Source: Acanthosepion esculentum
Lineage: Eukaryota; Mollusca; Cephalopoda; Sepiida; Sepiidae
Assembly: GCA_964036315.1 (NCBI GenBank)
Contig: OZ038498.1
Coordinates: 12,256,839-12,320,838 of the forward strand
Direction: 5' to 3'
DNA length: 64,000 nt
Below, in pieces: positions 53,215 through 64,000 of this stretch (position 1 is its first letter; every line of letters starts with the position of its first letter). Position numbers and translations under genes: made by a program. A model generated the notes under the pieces. The model saw only the letters and a list, made by a program, of their open reading frames with translations. It was not told where the DNA came from and ran no database searches.

Positions 53215-56200
53215 TATTGTTCTTTTTGCTAAGTAATATTTTCGCAGATACTGTTGTACTTTTCTCTTTCATTCTTCGTTCCCTTTGTTCTTTTTTCTTT
53301 CATTCTCAGTTACTTCCGTTCTTTTCTCTTTCATTCTCAGTGCCTATTTTCCTTTGCTTTTTCATTCTCAGTTCCTTTTGTACTTTTCTCATTCATTCCA
53401 AGTTCCTTTTGTTCGTTTTTCTTTCATTGTCAGTTACTTCTGTTCTTTTCTCATCATTCACAGTTCTTTGGTACTTTTCTTTGTTATTCTCAGTTCCTTT
53501 TGTACTTTTCCTTTCATTCTCAGTGCTTTTTGAACTTTTTCATTCTTATTTACGTTTGTCGTTTTCTCTTTCATTCCCAGTTCCTTTCGTTCTTTTCTCT
53601 TTCATTCTCATCCCTTTGTTATTTCCTCTTTCCTTCCCAGTTGGGTTTTTCTCTTTCATTTCCAGTTTCATTTTGTACTTTTCCCGTTTAATCCCGGTTC
53701 CTTTTGTTCTTTTCTTGTTCATTCTCACTTCCTTTTCTTATTTTCTCTTTCTTTCCCAGTCCATTTCGTTCTTTTCTCTTTCATTCTCAGGTCATTTTTC
53801 CTTTTCTAATTCTTTCTCAATTCCATTTGCTCCTTTTTCATTCACTTTGTTATTTTCTCTTTCCTTTTGTTTTTTCTCTTTCATTTTCAGTTTCTTTTTG
53901 TTCTTTACTCTTTTACACTCAGCTACTTTTGTTCTTTTCTATTTCAATCTTCGTTGTATTTGTACTTTTCTCTTTCATTCTCAGTTTTGTTTGCTTTTGT
54001 CTTCTTCATTCCTTTTCTTCTTTTCCCTTTCATTCTCCCTTCACTTCGTTATTTTCACTTTCCTTCCCAGTTCGTTTTGTTCTTTTCTCTTTCATTCTAC
54101 GTTGCTTTTGTTTTTCTCTTTCATTCCCAATACCTTTTATTTTATTCTCTTTCATACTCAGTTCTTCTGTTCTTTTCTCTTTCATTTTGTCCTTATTTCT
54201 TTCATTCCCAGCTTCCGTTGTTCTTCTTTCGTTCATTCGCAGATGCTTTTGTTCTATTCTCTTTCAATCCCTGTTCCGTTTGTCATTTTCTCATTCATTG
54301 TCTGTTCCTTTGGGCCTTTTCTCTCTTATTATCCGTTACTTCTATCTTTTTCTCTTTCATTCCCGGTTGTTTTTTCTTTTCGCCTTCATTCCCAAGACCA
54401 ATTGTTCTTTTCTGTCTCCTTCACAGTTCCTTTTCGTCTTTTCTCTTTCATTCTCTATCTTTTGTTTTTTTTCTCGTTCATTCTCACATCCCTTTGTACT
54501 TCTCCATTTCATTCTTAGTTCCTTTTGTACTTTTTCGTCTTTTTCATTCCCAGTTCCTTTTGTCATTTTCTCATTCATTGTCAGTTTCTTTTGTTCTTTT
54601 CTCCTTTATTCTCGTTACTTTTGTCGTTTTCCCTTTCATTCCCAATTCCTTTTTTCTTCTCTCTTTTATTCCCAAGTCCAATTGATCTTTCCTATTTGGT
54701 CCTCACTTCCCTTTGTTCTTTTACATATCATTCTGAGTGCGTCATGTTCTTTACTCTTTCATTCTCAGTTCCTTTTGTATTTTTCTCTTTCATACTCAGA
54801 CCCTTTTGTACGTTTCTCATTCATTCTCAGTTCCTTTTGTTCTTTTCTCTTTCATTCTCGGATACTTTTTTCCATTAATCTTTCATTCTCAGATTTCCTT
54901 TTCCTTTTGTCGTCTTCTCCTTCATTCACAGTCCATTCTGAACTTTCATTCCCCGTTCTTTTTGTTCATTTCTCTTTCATTCTCAGGCCCTTTCGTTCTT
55001 TTCACTTTCATTCTCCGTTCCAATTTTTCTTTATTCTTTCATTCTCAGTTCATTTTGTTATTTTCTCTTTCGTACTTAATTCCTTTTGTTTACTACTCTT
55101 TCATTCTCAATTCCTTTAGTACTTTTCTCTTTCATTCCCAGTTCGTTTTGTTCTTTTTTTTTTCATTTGCATATCATTTTGATCTTTACTCTTTCATTCT
55201 CAGTTCCCTTCCTTTTTTCTCTTGCATTTCATGTTCCTTTTGCAGTTCCTTTTGCTCTTTTCTCTTTCATTTCTTGCTTTTTTTTGTTGTTTTCTCTTTC
55301 ATTCTTATTTCGCTTAGTACTTTTCTCTTTCATTCGCGGTTCCTTTTGTACTTTTTTCTTTCATTCTAAGTTCCCATTTTTTCTTTATCCTTTCATTCTC
55401 AGAGCCTTTTGTACCTATTTAATTCAGTCGGAGTTTCTTTTATTTACTCTTTCATTTACAATTCCTTTTGTTCTTTTCTCTGTCATTCCCAGTTCCTTTT
55501 GTTCTTTTCTCTTTCATTCTTAAATCTTTTTTTACTTTTCTCGTTCATTCTCAAAACCTTTTGTACAGTTCTCTTTCATTGTCAGTTCCTTTTGTTCTTT
55601 TCTCTTTCATTTCCAGTTTCTTTTGTTCTTTTCTCTTTCATTCCCAGGTTCATTCGTTCTTTTCTCTATTATTCCAGGTACACTTTTTTCTCTTTCATTT
55701 CCACTTACTTTTCTAATTTTCTCGTTCATTCCCGGTTCCTTTTATACTATTCTCTTTCATTCGCCGTTCCTTTTGTTTCTTCTCTTTCATAACAATTCCT
55801 ATTGTTTTTTTCTCTTTCAATCTCAGTTTCTTTTTGTTCTTTTCGCTTTCATTCCCAGTTCCCTGTGTTGTTTTCTCTTTCATTCTCAGGTCATTTCTTC
55901 CTTTTCACATTCTTTCTCAATTCCATTTGCTCCTTTTCATTCATTCTCAGTTTGTGCCTTTCTCTTTCATTCACAATTTCTTTTGTACTTTTCGCTTTCA
56001 TTCCCAGTTCCTTTTCATCTTTCTCTTTCATTATCACATCTTTTTGTTTTTTCTCTTTCATTCTTAGTTCTTTTAGCTATTTTCTCTTTCCTTCCCAATT
56101 CGTTGGGTTTTTCTCTTTCATTTCCAGTTTCTTTTTGTTCTTTACTCTTTCACACTCACCTACTGTTCTTTTCTCTTTTATTCCTTATTTCTATTGTTCT

Positions 56201-57425
56201 TTTCTCGTTCCTACTTCGTTCCATTGGTACTTTTCTCTTTCATTCTCAGTTTCTTTCCTTCCTTTCTCGTTCATTCGTCATTCGCTTTGTTATTTTCTCA
56301 TTCCTTCCCAGTTAGTTTTGTTTTTTTCTCTTTCATTCTCCGTTCCTTTTGTTTTGTCTCTTTCATTTTCCCTTCCTTTTGTTTTTTCTCTTTCATTCTC
56401 CTTTCCTTTTGTTCTTTCATTCATTGTTTTAATCTTTTCGCGCTTATTACTATTTCCTTTTGTTCTTTCTCCTTGATTCTCACTTCTTTTTGTTTTTTCT
56501 CTTTCCTTCTTAGTTCCTTTTGTTTTTTCTCCTTCATTTCCTGTTCCGTTTGTTTTTTCCTCTTTCATCTCCATTTTTCTCATTAATTTTCAGTTTCTTT
56601 CGTTCTTTAATTTTTTTATTCGAAGTCACCTTTGTTCTTTTCGCTTTCATTCCAAGTTCTTTTTTTTCTTTTCTCTTTCATTCTAAGGATCTTTTGTTTT
56701 TTTCTCTAGCATTCTCAGTTCTTTTTGTAATTTTTCTCTTTCATTCTCAGGTCCTTTTTCCCTTTTCTCATTCATTCTCAATTTCAATTGATCTTTTATC
56801 TTTCATTCTCATTTGTTATTGTTCTTTTCGCATTCATTCCCAATTTCTTTGTTCTTTCTATTTTCATTTCCTGTTCCTTTTATTCTTTCTCTTTCATTCT
56901 CACTTCCTTTTCTTCTTTCTCTTTTATTCTTAAGCCATTTTATTATTTTTTCCTTCATTCTGAGTTCCTTTTGTTTTTTCCTTTCATTTCCAGTTTATTT
57001 TCGTTCTTTACTCTTTCACACTCACCTACTTTTGTTCTTTTCTCTTTCCTTCCCTATTTCTTTTGTTCTATTCTCTTTCATCCATCGTTCCATTTGTACT
57101 CTTCTCTTTCATTCTCAGTTCTGTTTGCTTTTTTCTACTTCATTCTCAATTCCTTTTCCTTCTTTTCTCTTTCATTCTCTTTTCTTTTTTTCTCTTTCAT
57201 TCCCAATTAATTTTGTTCTTTTCTCTTTCATTCCCTATTTCTCTTGTTCATTTCTCTTTCATTCTTCGTTCAATTTGTACTTTTCTCTTTCTTTCTCAGT
57301 TCCTTTTGTTCTTTACGCTTTCATTCCCTGTTCCTTTCATTTTTTTATCCTTCATTCTCAGTTCTTTTTGTTCTTTTCTCTTTCATTCGCGTTTCCTGTT
57401 ATTATTTCCTCTTCCGTCCTCAGTA
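53215..57425 (+). repeat. 4.2-kb pyrimidine-rich satellite, 31-bp unit, ~135 copies
   Basis: The unit is close to TTCTTTTCTCTTTCATTCTC then AGTTCCTTTTG. Neighbouring copies differ by several substitutions and occasional indels, so it is old or fast-evolving. The plus-strand unit contains no TAA, TAG or TGA in any frame. Because 31 is not a multiple of three, each frame cycles through all three readings. This gives overlapping open frames of up to 471 codons in all three forward frames, with an S/F/L-rich hydrophobic product. I consider this a composition effect. A small separate array of the same unit is at 58548-58800. Confidence 0.93.
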
Positions 57426-57497
57426 ACCCATTAGTGGCTTTATCACCTTGTTTCTATGATGAGGGTTAATTCTTAGAAAACAGTTTTATTCATTATA

Positions 57498-57865
57498 CAG
57501 GGTGTCCATAAAGTTCATGTGCACTTTAAAAAATGTATAACTTTATTTGTATTTGCGATAGATATAATATGTAAAAAGGATTAGAAAGAAGTAAATCTAT
57601 ATTTGTTAAGGTTTTATTGAAATTTTATTTAAGTTTCCACATGTCCTCCATCATTATCAATACAAAGGGTAATACGATTTTGCAATTTATGGAAAACATT
57701 TGCCAACTGATTTACAGTAATGCTTGAAATCACATTAGTTATTTTAGCTTTACTTAAAACTAGGTACATTAAACTTTATAACATTTTTTTACAGATTATT
57801 TCTATCGCAAATACAAATAAAGTTATAATTTTTTTAAAGTGCACACGAACTTTATGGACACCCTG
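57498..57865. mobile_element. 368-bp mariner-type MITE, second copy
   Basis: Starts CAGGGTGTCCATAAAGTTC and ends in the inverted GAACTTTATGGACACCCTG, flanked by TA on both sides (57496-57497, 57866-57867). Interior matches 23718-24055, including the transposase C-terminal remnant on the minus strand, but has an extra ~30 bp near 57575. It inserted beyond the end of the satellite. Confidence 0.9.
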
Positions 57866-58449
57866 TATAGGCTTTCTTAGTAAGACTTCTATAATAAGGT
57901 AAAAAAAACAATAGGAAACGTTCTTTTCTATCTTATTAAAGCTTCATTAAAGAATAAGATAAGGAGAAATGATTCGTTAAAAGACTAGACTTGTAAATTT
58001 GTATGGATGGCCCGTGCTGTGTAGAATTAAAAAAGCCCAAAGAAGATTATGAAAATGAATAACAGTAATCAGTTCAGACAACTAAATATGGCTTTTAACT
58101 GAAAATTCTAAAGGTGAACATGAAGATTTAAAAAACGTGAGAATATTTTCTGTTAAAAGCATGGAAAATATAATTTCCTTAACATCAAAGTTATAATTGA
58201 TTTTCTAAAGAGCAGACGCGCTTTATACTCGTATATACGTTGACCTGCAATCACGCATACAGATATACAGATACACATGCATACATAGACTTGGGTGTGT
58301 ATGTTCTTGTCTCTGTATTCATCACTTAAAACATACATAAAAACATCCAAAGAAGTGATTTCTTAAAATGGAAAGATCTTTCTTGATGTTATTATTTTAA
58401 TAATAACTTTAATAAAAGGATTAATTATTGAAATCTCAATTTATTTTAA
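57866..58449. other. No recognised feature
   Basis: AT-rich; a minus-strand open frame at 58153-58350 has no recognisable family. Confidence 0.4.
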
Positions 58450-58547
58450 AGTCCTTATAGTGATTGTCTAAGCGTAGCTTACATGTGGCACAAACCCAAA
58501 AGTATGGGGAACCCAGTGAAGATGAAAGTCACTACTCACTCGTAATT
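58450..58547 (-). mobile_element. SINE body, copy lacking head
   Basis: GTCCTTATAGTGATTGTCTA, AGCGTAGCTTACATGTGGCA and ACGTAATTGTTCT-type end match 58806-58915. Here the tRNA-like head is replaced by the pyrimidine satellite. Confidence 0.75.
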
Positions 58548-58800
58548 GTTCTTTTCTATTTCATTCCCAGGTTCTTTTGTTCATTTCTCTTTTCATTCCT
58601 TGTTCAATTTTTCTTTTCTCATTCATTCTCAGTTCCTTTTGTTCTTTTCTCTTTCATTCGCGGGTTCAATCTTCCTTTTCTCTTTCATTCCCAGTTTCTT
58701 TTGTTCTTTTCTCTTTCATTCCTTGTTCAGTTTTCTTTTCTCATTCATTCTCAGATCGTTTTTCTACATTTCTCTTTCATTCTTAGTTTGTTTTTCTCTT
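58548..58800 (+). repeat. Small array of the 31-bp pyrimidine satellite
   Basis: About eight units of the same family as 53215-57425, lying exactly between two direct copies of a SINE body. Confidence 0.9.
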
Positions 58801-58805
58801 TATAA

Positions 58806-58955
58806 TTTATGTCCTTATAGTGATTTTCCAAGCGTAGCTTAGATGTGCCACATGGCCGAAAGTATTGGGCACCAAGTTAATATGAATCTCAATATTCTCA
58901 CGTAATTGTTCTAGCGAGGCAAGCTTGTTAACCATTACACCGCCCCGTGGCGCCT
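58806..58955 (-). mobile_element. tRNA-derived SINE
   Basis: Minus strand head: GGCGCCACGGGGCGGTGTAA then TGGTTAACAAGCTTGCCTCG, a good box A and anticodon-stem style region of a tRNA-like promoter. The box B region (GAGATTCATATT) is degenerate. Body CAATACTTTCGGCCATGTGG, CACATCTAAGCTACGCTTGG and ATCACTATAAGGAC follows. The same body is at 58450-58547. Confidence 0.72.
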
Positions 58956-59377
58956 TAATTTAAGTCCTTATAACTTGTCTCTGTAGGTTTACGCCAAAAA
59001 TGTACACAAACAACGGAAACCTTATACGAAGATAGTTTATGCCGAATGAATTCCTTAAAGAATGTCTTTTTTTCACGAAATAACCCTGAATTGCGTTTGT
59101 TCGTGTCCTCAATTGAGCTATGATCAAAAATGGTCGAATTCGGTCGATTATTTTAAGATTTATAAGCTTTTGTTTGTTTTTCAATAATAATTCATTGTAA
59201 CTAGCGACGAGCAAATCAAATCAATTGTATATTAAATTTAATAATAAATAAATTGAAATATATAATTAAAGTTTAAAAAGTAAATAAAAATCAGTTACGA
59301 GTGGAAGAGTCTTCAATATCTGGGACTGAGCGCTTATAGATACACTGTCGATGTAGATATCAACACTGCAAAATGGC
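58956..59377. other. No recognised feature
   Basis: AT-rich, no recognised coding content. Confidence 0.45.
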
Positions 59378-59870
59378 CGATACTATTTCCATTATTCGGA
59401 CTATTGTCCTCATCTTTGTCGCCATATTTATTACAAATTCCGGACGTTGTACGCTTCGGCCTTCTTCAGATGCTTGGAATGTCGAACTGAATCCTTTATT
59501 TCGCTCACTGGGATTGACTGTTCTAGTTCCACGTACCATGTTTAGTTATCAGTTATCTTCTGTTAATTCCCCTCTCCAAGTTCTCCACTGACTTAACCGG
59601 ATGTTGAACTCACACTCTTTGGGTCCTGTCATTAGATCTAACCAACGTCTTTATCCACTGTGCCATGTACCCTTGAAGACAAAGATGAGGACAATAGTCC
59701 GAATGATGTAAATAGTGTACATAATACCTCATCTCAGAAATATAGACAGATACTGAAAGGCCGAAACGTTGTAATAAATATGGCAACAAAGATGAGGACA
59801 ATAGTCCGAATAATGTAAATAGTGTACATAATACCTCATCTCAGAAATATAGACAGATAATAATGGCCGA
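59378..59870 (-). mobile_element. Composite SINE-like element (minus head) with tails on both sides
   Basis: From the right on the minus strand: inverted GAAACGTT units (plus-oriented 59676-59860), tRNA-like head (GCACAGTGGATAAAGACGTT and GAGTTCAACATCC), body (GAACTAGAACAGTC, GCGAAATAAAGGATTCAG), then TCTGAAGAAGGCCGAAG and a tail unit ending near 59380. In this copy the GAAACG box is lost (ACGTCCGGAATTTGT), so only half the hammerhead-like core remains. Confidence 0.8.
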
Positions 59871-61372
59871 TATTCAATTAATTTTATCTGAAATTTTCAT
59901 TGTATCTTGTACAATTTATGCGATTAGGATATACTAAGGAATTTATTGCGTGGACAAAAGAGATTATGATGAAAAATAAATAAGTTTCATGTAAAATAAA
60001 TCCTTTTATATTATTAGGCTGCAGACTTATTGATGCACTCTCATCGATAGGCAAAATGTCTGTTGTAAGAGTGGGCGATTTCACATTAGAAATTTTGACT
60101 TTCATAACAACGTTGAGAAGTAAACAAGTATCAAAAACTATGTAGATTAAACGACACTGAGAAATTGCCAAGTAGAAAGCTTCGAGAATCACTTCTATTT
60201 TGAGCGGATTCGCTAAAAAATGAGCATACCATAGTGAAAAAATATCCCAGACTTAATATAAAGTAATTTTTATTAATTTCAATCTTCAATGAGATCTTTT
60301 TTCGCTACCATCTTCAAATTTTCCTTCATTTGCTCTTCTCAAATCTCCCCCATCAACCCCAGGAACATTTTTCTCTCTTATTTATGTCTTCGCTTTCCTT
60401 TTCTGTTTTCTTTCTCGTAACTGATTTCCTCCATACTGTTTTCACATCTACCTTCACATTTCTTTTCTTTCTGCTCTCTCTCTCTCTTTCTCTCTCTCTC
60501 TATTTATGTCAGGGTGCTGAAATGTTATCTCACCAAGCCAACTTCCCACATACTGGCAAAATGAGGAAATATCAGATTTTTCTGAAGAGCGTCTTGATTA
60601 GGCCGAGAACTTTTCATCCCACCCAAAGTATTTCCCCTCTTATTTCATCTTTCTATTATCGAGTTTTCAACTTTCTTCAATACGACAAAATATGCGTGAA
60701 TGAATCGAACAATTTGAAATAATTCATCACGAAATCCTTTGAGGATTTGTCTGAAATTATTCATTGCAACACATTAATTCGTTCTTTTTTTTAATTGAGT
60801 ATCTTTGCTTTTTGTTTTATTTTATCATTAAGTTCATCATTTGAATCGTATGCGCGCCAATTGTTTGTGTCATTTAGTACATTTCAGGCGTCACAATAAA
60901 AGTGAAGTTTCCCTTCTTCATTTGTAAAATTTTTCTGCGCCGAACCGGGTAAACTGATTTAATTCCTATTAATTTTATATGCATCGCGTTTGGTATCAAG
61001 TGACAGCAATGATCCTCATTCTTCTCAGTGGGTCTCAAAGGCACCAGCATCGTTGTGCTTTGGAAAAAATCAGTTCTTTCTTGAATTTCCATTTCTTTTA
61101 TTCTCGATTCAGTTGTTTTGGCACAATTCTTAGTGATCCAGCTATTATGGGCATGACCCTAACATCTATTCTCCACATTTTCTTCAGTTTGTAGCTGATG
61201 ACATTATATTTATTTTCTATTTTTCGTGTTTTTTCCATTCAGATAACTACGTATACATAATATATAATAATCAAATTCAGTTCTTGCTTTGGAGCGCTTG
61301 GAAGACTGTCGATCAAGATTTCAACGTTCCAGTGTATTTTACTCTTCATTTCCTGCAGCGGTCTTTGCTTTC

Positions 61373-61376
<4 letters not shown>
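59871..61376. other. No recognised gene; contains a (CT)n tract
   Basis: (CT)n at 60475-60502. Around 60205-60240 (CGCTAAAAAATGAGCATACC, AAAAATATCCCAGACTT) there is similarity to the left end of the TTAA element at 47300. No coding family recognised; a 130-codon frame over the CT tract is compositional. Confidence 0.4.

Positions 61377-61416
<40 letters not shown>
61377..61416. repeat. (AAT)n microsatellite
   Basis: About 13 units directly before the LTR start. Confidence 0.95.
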
Positions 61417-61417
<1 letters not shown>

Positions 61418-61686
61418 TGTTGTAACCTAGGGAGGGTTACTGAATAGAATAATCAAACAAATGTTGGTAATGCACGATAATACTTAGGACATGACCAACA
61501 CTTAGGATTCACCAGCGGCGCGTAGAAGCAGTCAACTGCTAGAAGTAAGTCAAGTGAATTCCACAATGAATCACCAACTGCAGGATATCTACCAACCGCC
61601 CCACGAGGTCAGATGTGGCACAAGGCCGAATTTAATGTGGGGTATCCGAGCCCGTAGGCTCAGCCAAAATTTCCCCGTAGACCCCG

Positions 61687-61743
61687 TATAAAACGGGGTC
61701 GGGTAGCTGTTTCCCGAGACGAGACTGCCCTTCGACATACCTT

Positions 61744-61814
<71 letters not shown>

Positions 61815-62151
61815 ACTAGTACAGTTAGAGACGAATCTCCAACTACAGGATATCTATCAACCGCCCCACTCGGTCAGATGTGACACAAGGCCGAATTTAA
61901 TGTGGCCTGTAGTCTAGGCCAAAAATTCCCCTTTGACCTGGTATAAAACGGAGTCAGGTAGCTGTTTCCCGAGATAAGACTCTGCCCGTCAACATATCCT
62001 CGACTGGGGATCCTCTCTGTCCGGAGAGCCTCAAACTGCAGGATATCTACCAACCGCCCCATGCGGGTAGATGTGGCACGAAGCTGAATTTTATGTGGAG
62101 TATCAGAGCCCTTACGCTCGGTCAAAATTTCCCCGTAGAACCTGTATAAAA
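61687..62151 (+). promoter_or_regulatory. Three TATA boxes in the repeated LTR blocks
   Basis: TATAAAA at 61687, 61942 and 62145, each followed by CGG(G/A)GTC(A/G)GGTAGCTGTTTC. If the element's start site lies about 25-30 bp downstream, three alternative starts would exist. Confidence 0.55.
61746..61810. repeat. (GA)n microsatellite inside the LTR
   Basis: About 32 GA units between the first and second promoter block. Confidence 0.95.
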
Positions 62152-62240
62152 CGGGGTCGGGTAGCTGTTTCCAGAGACGAGACTCCGCCTTCGACAGAGC
62201 CTCGTCTGGGGATCGTCTCCGCACGAAGGCAGGGAGTTCG

Positions 62241-63142
62241 ATAATCCTTTCTAGTCTGCCCCTTTACCTGATCTTTATTTCTATTTACTGCCTGTACATT
62301 AATCCTCTACTTATGATGATCGACTTCCATCGCCTCGTGGAAGCTTTCACTCCTGACCTGAGATAGGATCGAGGTTTCCGACATCGCTATCCGGAAAGCT
62401 TCTCGGATTGTCGGTATACGCTACGAGGGTTCTCCCTTCCGGTATTTCAGCAGCCAAAAATATCTCTCTCCATGCTTCATATATTTCTTCTGTCCATCGA
62501 ACCATGTGATATTCGACAGAGAGTTTGCAGCTAACAGATCATTTCGGTGCCCCATACCTTACATTCTAATTTCTTTAGTTAAGTGAGAGAACGCAAACAT
62601 TGCAAACATTTGGGTCCATGTCGAAAAGATGATAGAAAACTCTTACAAGAAATCAAATCAGGCATTTGCTGTGAATTTTACTTCACCTCGGTCCTCTTTT
62701 CACGGATGGAGGTGGGGGCCGTCAAATCAATGATTGGCATTTGTCACGACACCAATAATAAGCCCTACAGTGTTTTAACTCAAACCAGACATCATGCCCG
62801 TTCTCAGGGTTCTTCTCTCAGTTGAACGCTTGCGGCATAGTACAGTGAAAATAATTCCTTGGCCGGATCGTTACCCACGAAATAAAACCATGAAACAAAA
62901 TTGTAGCAGTCGGCAAATTTTATTCGCTTGTAACCTTCTCGCAAGGTCCAGCTGCAGACGAGCTCGAAAGAGTGAGACGAGTTGAGGGGGTGAACGGTCT
63001 AACTGATGTTTGACTTTCTTTTCGTGTCGCGGGAGAACGGCCCTCTGCTTTAGGCTTCTAGTGACCACTGTCTTATAGAACACCAGCCTTTTCTGTCCTG
63101 TCAGTTTTCGTCTAAAAAAAAACCATTCAAATCCGCTCCACT
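62241..63142. other. Unassigned, GC-balanced sequence
   Basis: Composition is less AT-rich than most of the window, in keeping with retroelement leader or internal sequence after the LTR, but no gag, pol or primer-binding site is recognised. Confidence 0.35.
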
Positions 63143-64000
63143 CAGGTGATCTGCTTTGTCAGGTTCGTTTGACATGTTTCTTGTGTGTCCCGCTTCAATT
63201 AGCTGACCTTCTTTGTCAGGGCGATAATTTTCAAAACGATTTCGATATCATCCTGTAGATGCCTCCTTAAAAAAGATATCAGCGGACAGCTGATATCACA
63301 ACACATACAGCAAGTCAAGCGTTAAATTGTTTTAATTATAGATATGTCCTATATAAAAATTATATAAAATTACATAAGATTATATAAAATTATATAAAAT
63401 TATTTAAAAATATATTCGTAATATTCATACATAATTTATTTAAATTTTAAACCAGTCAATTTGATTAAATTTCTATAAAACGCCTTTAAGGAAAACGTTT
63501 TACTCTGGCCAATTCTAATTCGTTGTCTACGATAATCTAATAGGGGACATCAGGATATATAAATCTGAAAATGAAGAAAAACCGAAAAAAATGGTTAATT
63601 TTTCTGAGCAAATTGGCTATTAAATTTCTTTTAAAGTCTGTATATATGATTTATTTTATGCTAACCTTTGACATCTGTGAACAAACATTAATGATGAAAG
63701 CCAGTTATAAATTTACTAACGTATTTTAAAATTTCTGTAAAACCCCAAGCAATGTTTGGTTGATCTACTAGTATATAATAATTAAAACACTTGCTGTCTT
63801 CATTTTCTCTTGATTTAAGTAATTCCTTAAGTTAACTTAATATTTTGGTTTAGTGAAAGCTCAAACGAAGTGTTACTTTGAGATCATAAACTTTCCTTAA
63901 ATGCTCTTAACAACGTCAGCGTCCTGACAAAGAAGGTTAGCTAATTGAAGCGGGACACACAAGAAACATGTCAAACGAACCTGACAAAGCAGATCACCTG
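63143..64000. mobile_element. Candidate DNA element with 78-bp inverted repeats at the window edge
   Basis: 63143-63220 (starts CAGGTGATCTGCTTTGTCAG) and 63923-64000 are reverse complements with one or two mismatches. Within each arm, an inner TTCTTTGTCAGG echoes the outer CTTTGTCAGG. The AT-rich interior (63221-63922) codes nothing recognised. The right arm reaches the last base, so the true end and target duplication are outside the window. Confidence 0.65.

Larger units (their letters stand above)
61418..62240 (+). mobile_element. LTR with tandem triplication of its TATA-containing segment
   Basis: Begins TGTTGTAACCTAGGGAGGG and follows the 22629 LTR closely for 300 bp. A block of about 190 bp (AACTGCAGGATATCTACCAA ... 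TGGGGATC) then recurs: about 61567-61745, 61840-62030 and 62033-62225. Each contains a TATAAAA box. A GA microsatellite (61746-61810) splits the first from the second. The LTR 3' end is not recognised, and no gag/pol follows in the window. Confidence 0.75.

Noticed and set aside
53217..55119. Open frames of 433 and 471 codons in the pyrimidine tract taken as membrane proteins
   Set aside because: They are translations of a 31-bp stop-free satellite, open in all three frames at once, without a start context or conserved domain.
60330..60722. 130-codon frame with Leu/Ser-rich stretch
   Set aside because: Runs through a (CT)n microsatellite, and no conserved domain is seen on either side.

Overview
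This is a repeat-dense metazoan window in which I find no host gene. Coding traces are fragments of transposable elements, and the remaining long open frames are low-complexity satellite translations. The element mix (Penelope-like retroelement with GIY-YIG domain, CR1/Jockey-like, R4-like and RTE-like LINEs, Gypsy, Tc1 DD34E, a ZBED5-like hAT, several tRNA-derived SINEs, very long AT/AC/GATA/AAT microsatellites) best fits a large invertebrate genome. I infer a lophotrochozoan mollusc, probably a cephalopod. No marker gene proves this.

Layout. 1-2240: antisense LINE ORF2 remnant with an internal tandem array made of its own coding sequence. 2920-4775: 30-bp minisatellite. 5998-6940: small Tc1 element with perfect 25-bp inverted ends. 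7465-9205: LINE and Penelope scraps. 9.2-13 kb: microsatellites with fold-back sequences between them. 13.8-14.4 kb: first array of a ~100-bp unit containing GAAACGTT that recurs across the window. 17137-18741: second Tc1 element with long inverted repeats. 19640-22590: Penelope-like element, followed by an LTR (22629-23106). 23718-24055 and 57498-57865: two copies of one MITE. 25480-27650: CR1/Jockey-like LINE with a partly duplicated C-terminus. 28.4-30.1 kb: GAAACGTT array and a composite SINE-like element carrying a nested solo LTR. 30125-31785: Gypsy gag joined to an oppositely oriented integrase. 31785-32731: TA-rich minisatellite. 33563-36660: R4-like and RTE-like LINEs, each carrying an insertion. 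38.6-52.6 kb: a degenerate hAT gene present twice in inverted orientation about 10 kb apart, with SINEs, a non-autonomous hAT holding a 415-bp palindrome, and a 2.4-kb TTAA-flanked element between them. 53215-57425: 31-bp pyrimidine satellite open in all three forward frames. 58.4-59.9 kb: SINEs. 61418-62240: LTR-like sequence whose TATA-bearing segment is triplicated. 63143-64000: long inverted repeats running to the window edge.

The most interesting thread is a set of hammerhead-ribozyme-like motifs (CTGAAGA, stem II, GAAA, a short palindromic or hairpin helix III, UH, closing helix I) at 9.65, 43.2 and 43.4 kb. Related but weaker cores occur inside the dispersed ~100-bp tandem unit. That unit is coupled to a tRNA-like Pol III promoter and is often arranged head-to-head as fold-backs. 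The composite resembles a Penelope-related retrozyme/SINE hybrid and is the best candidate here for an undescribed system.

All calls rest on reading the sequence. No database search was possible, and family names are recognition-level.
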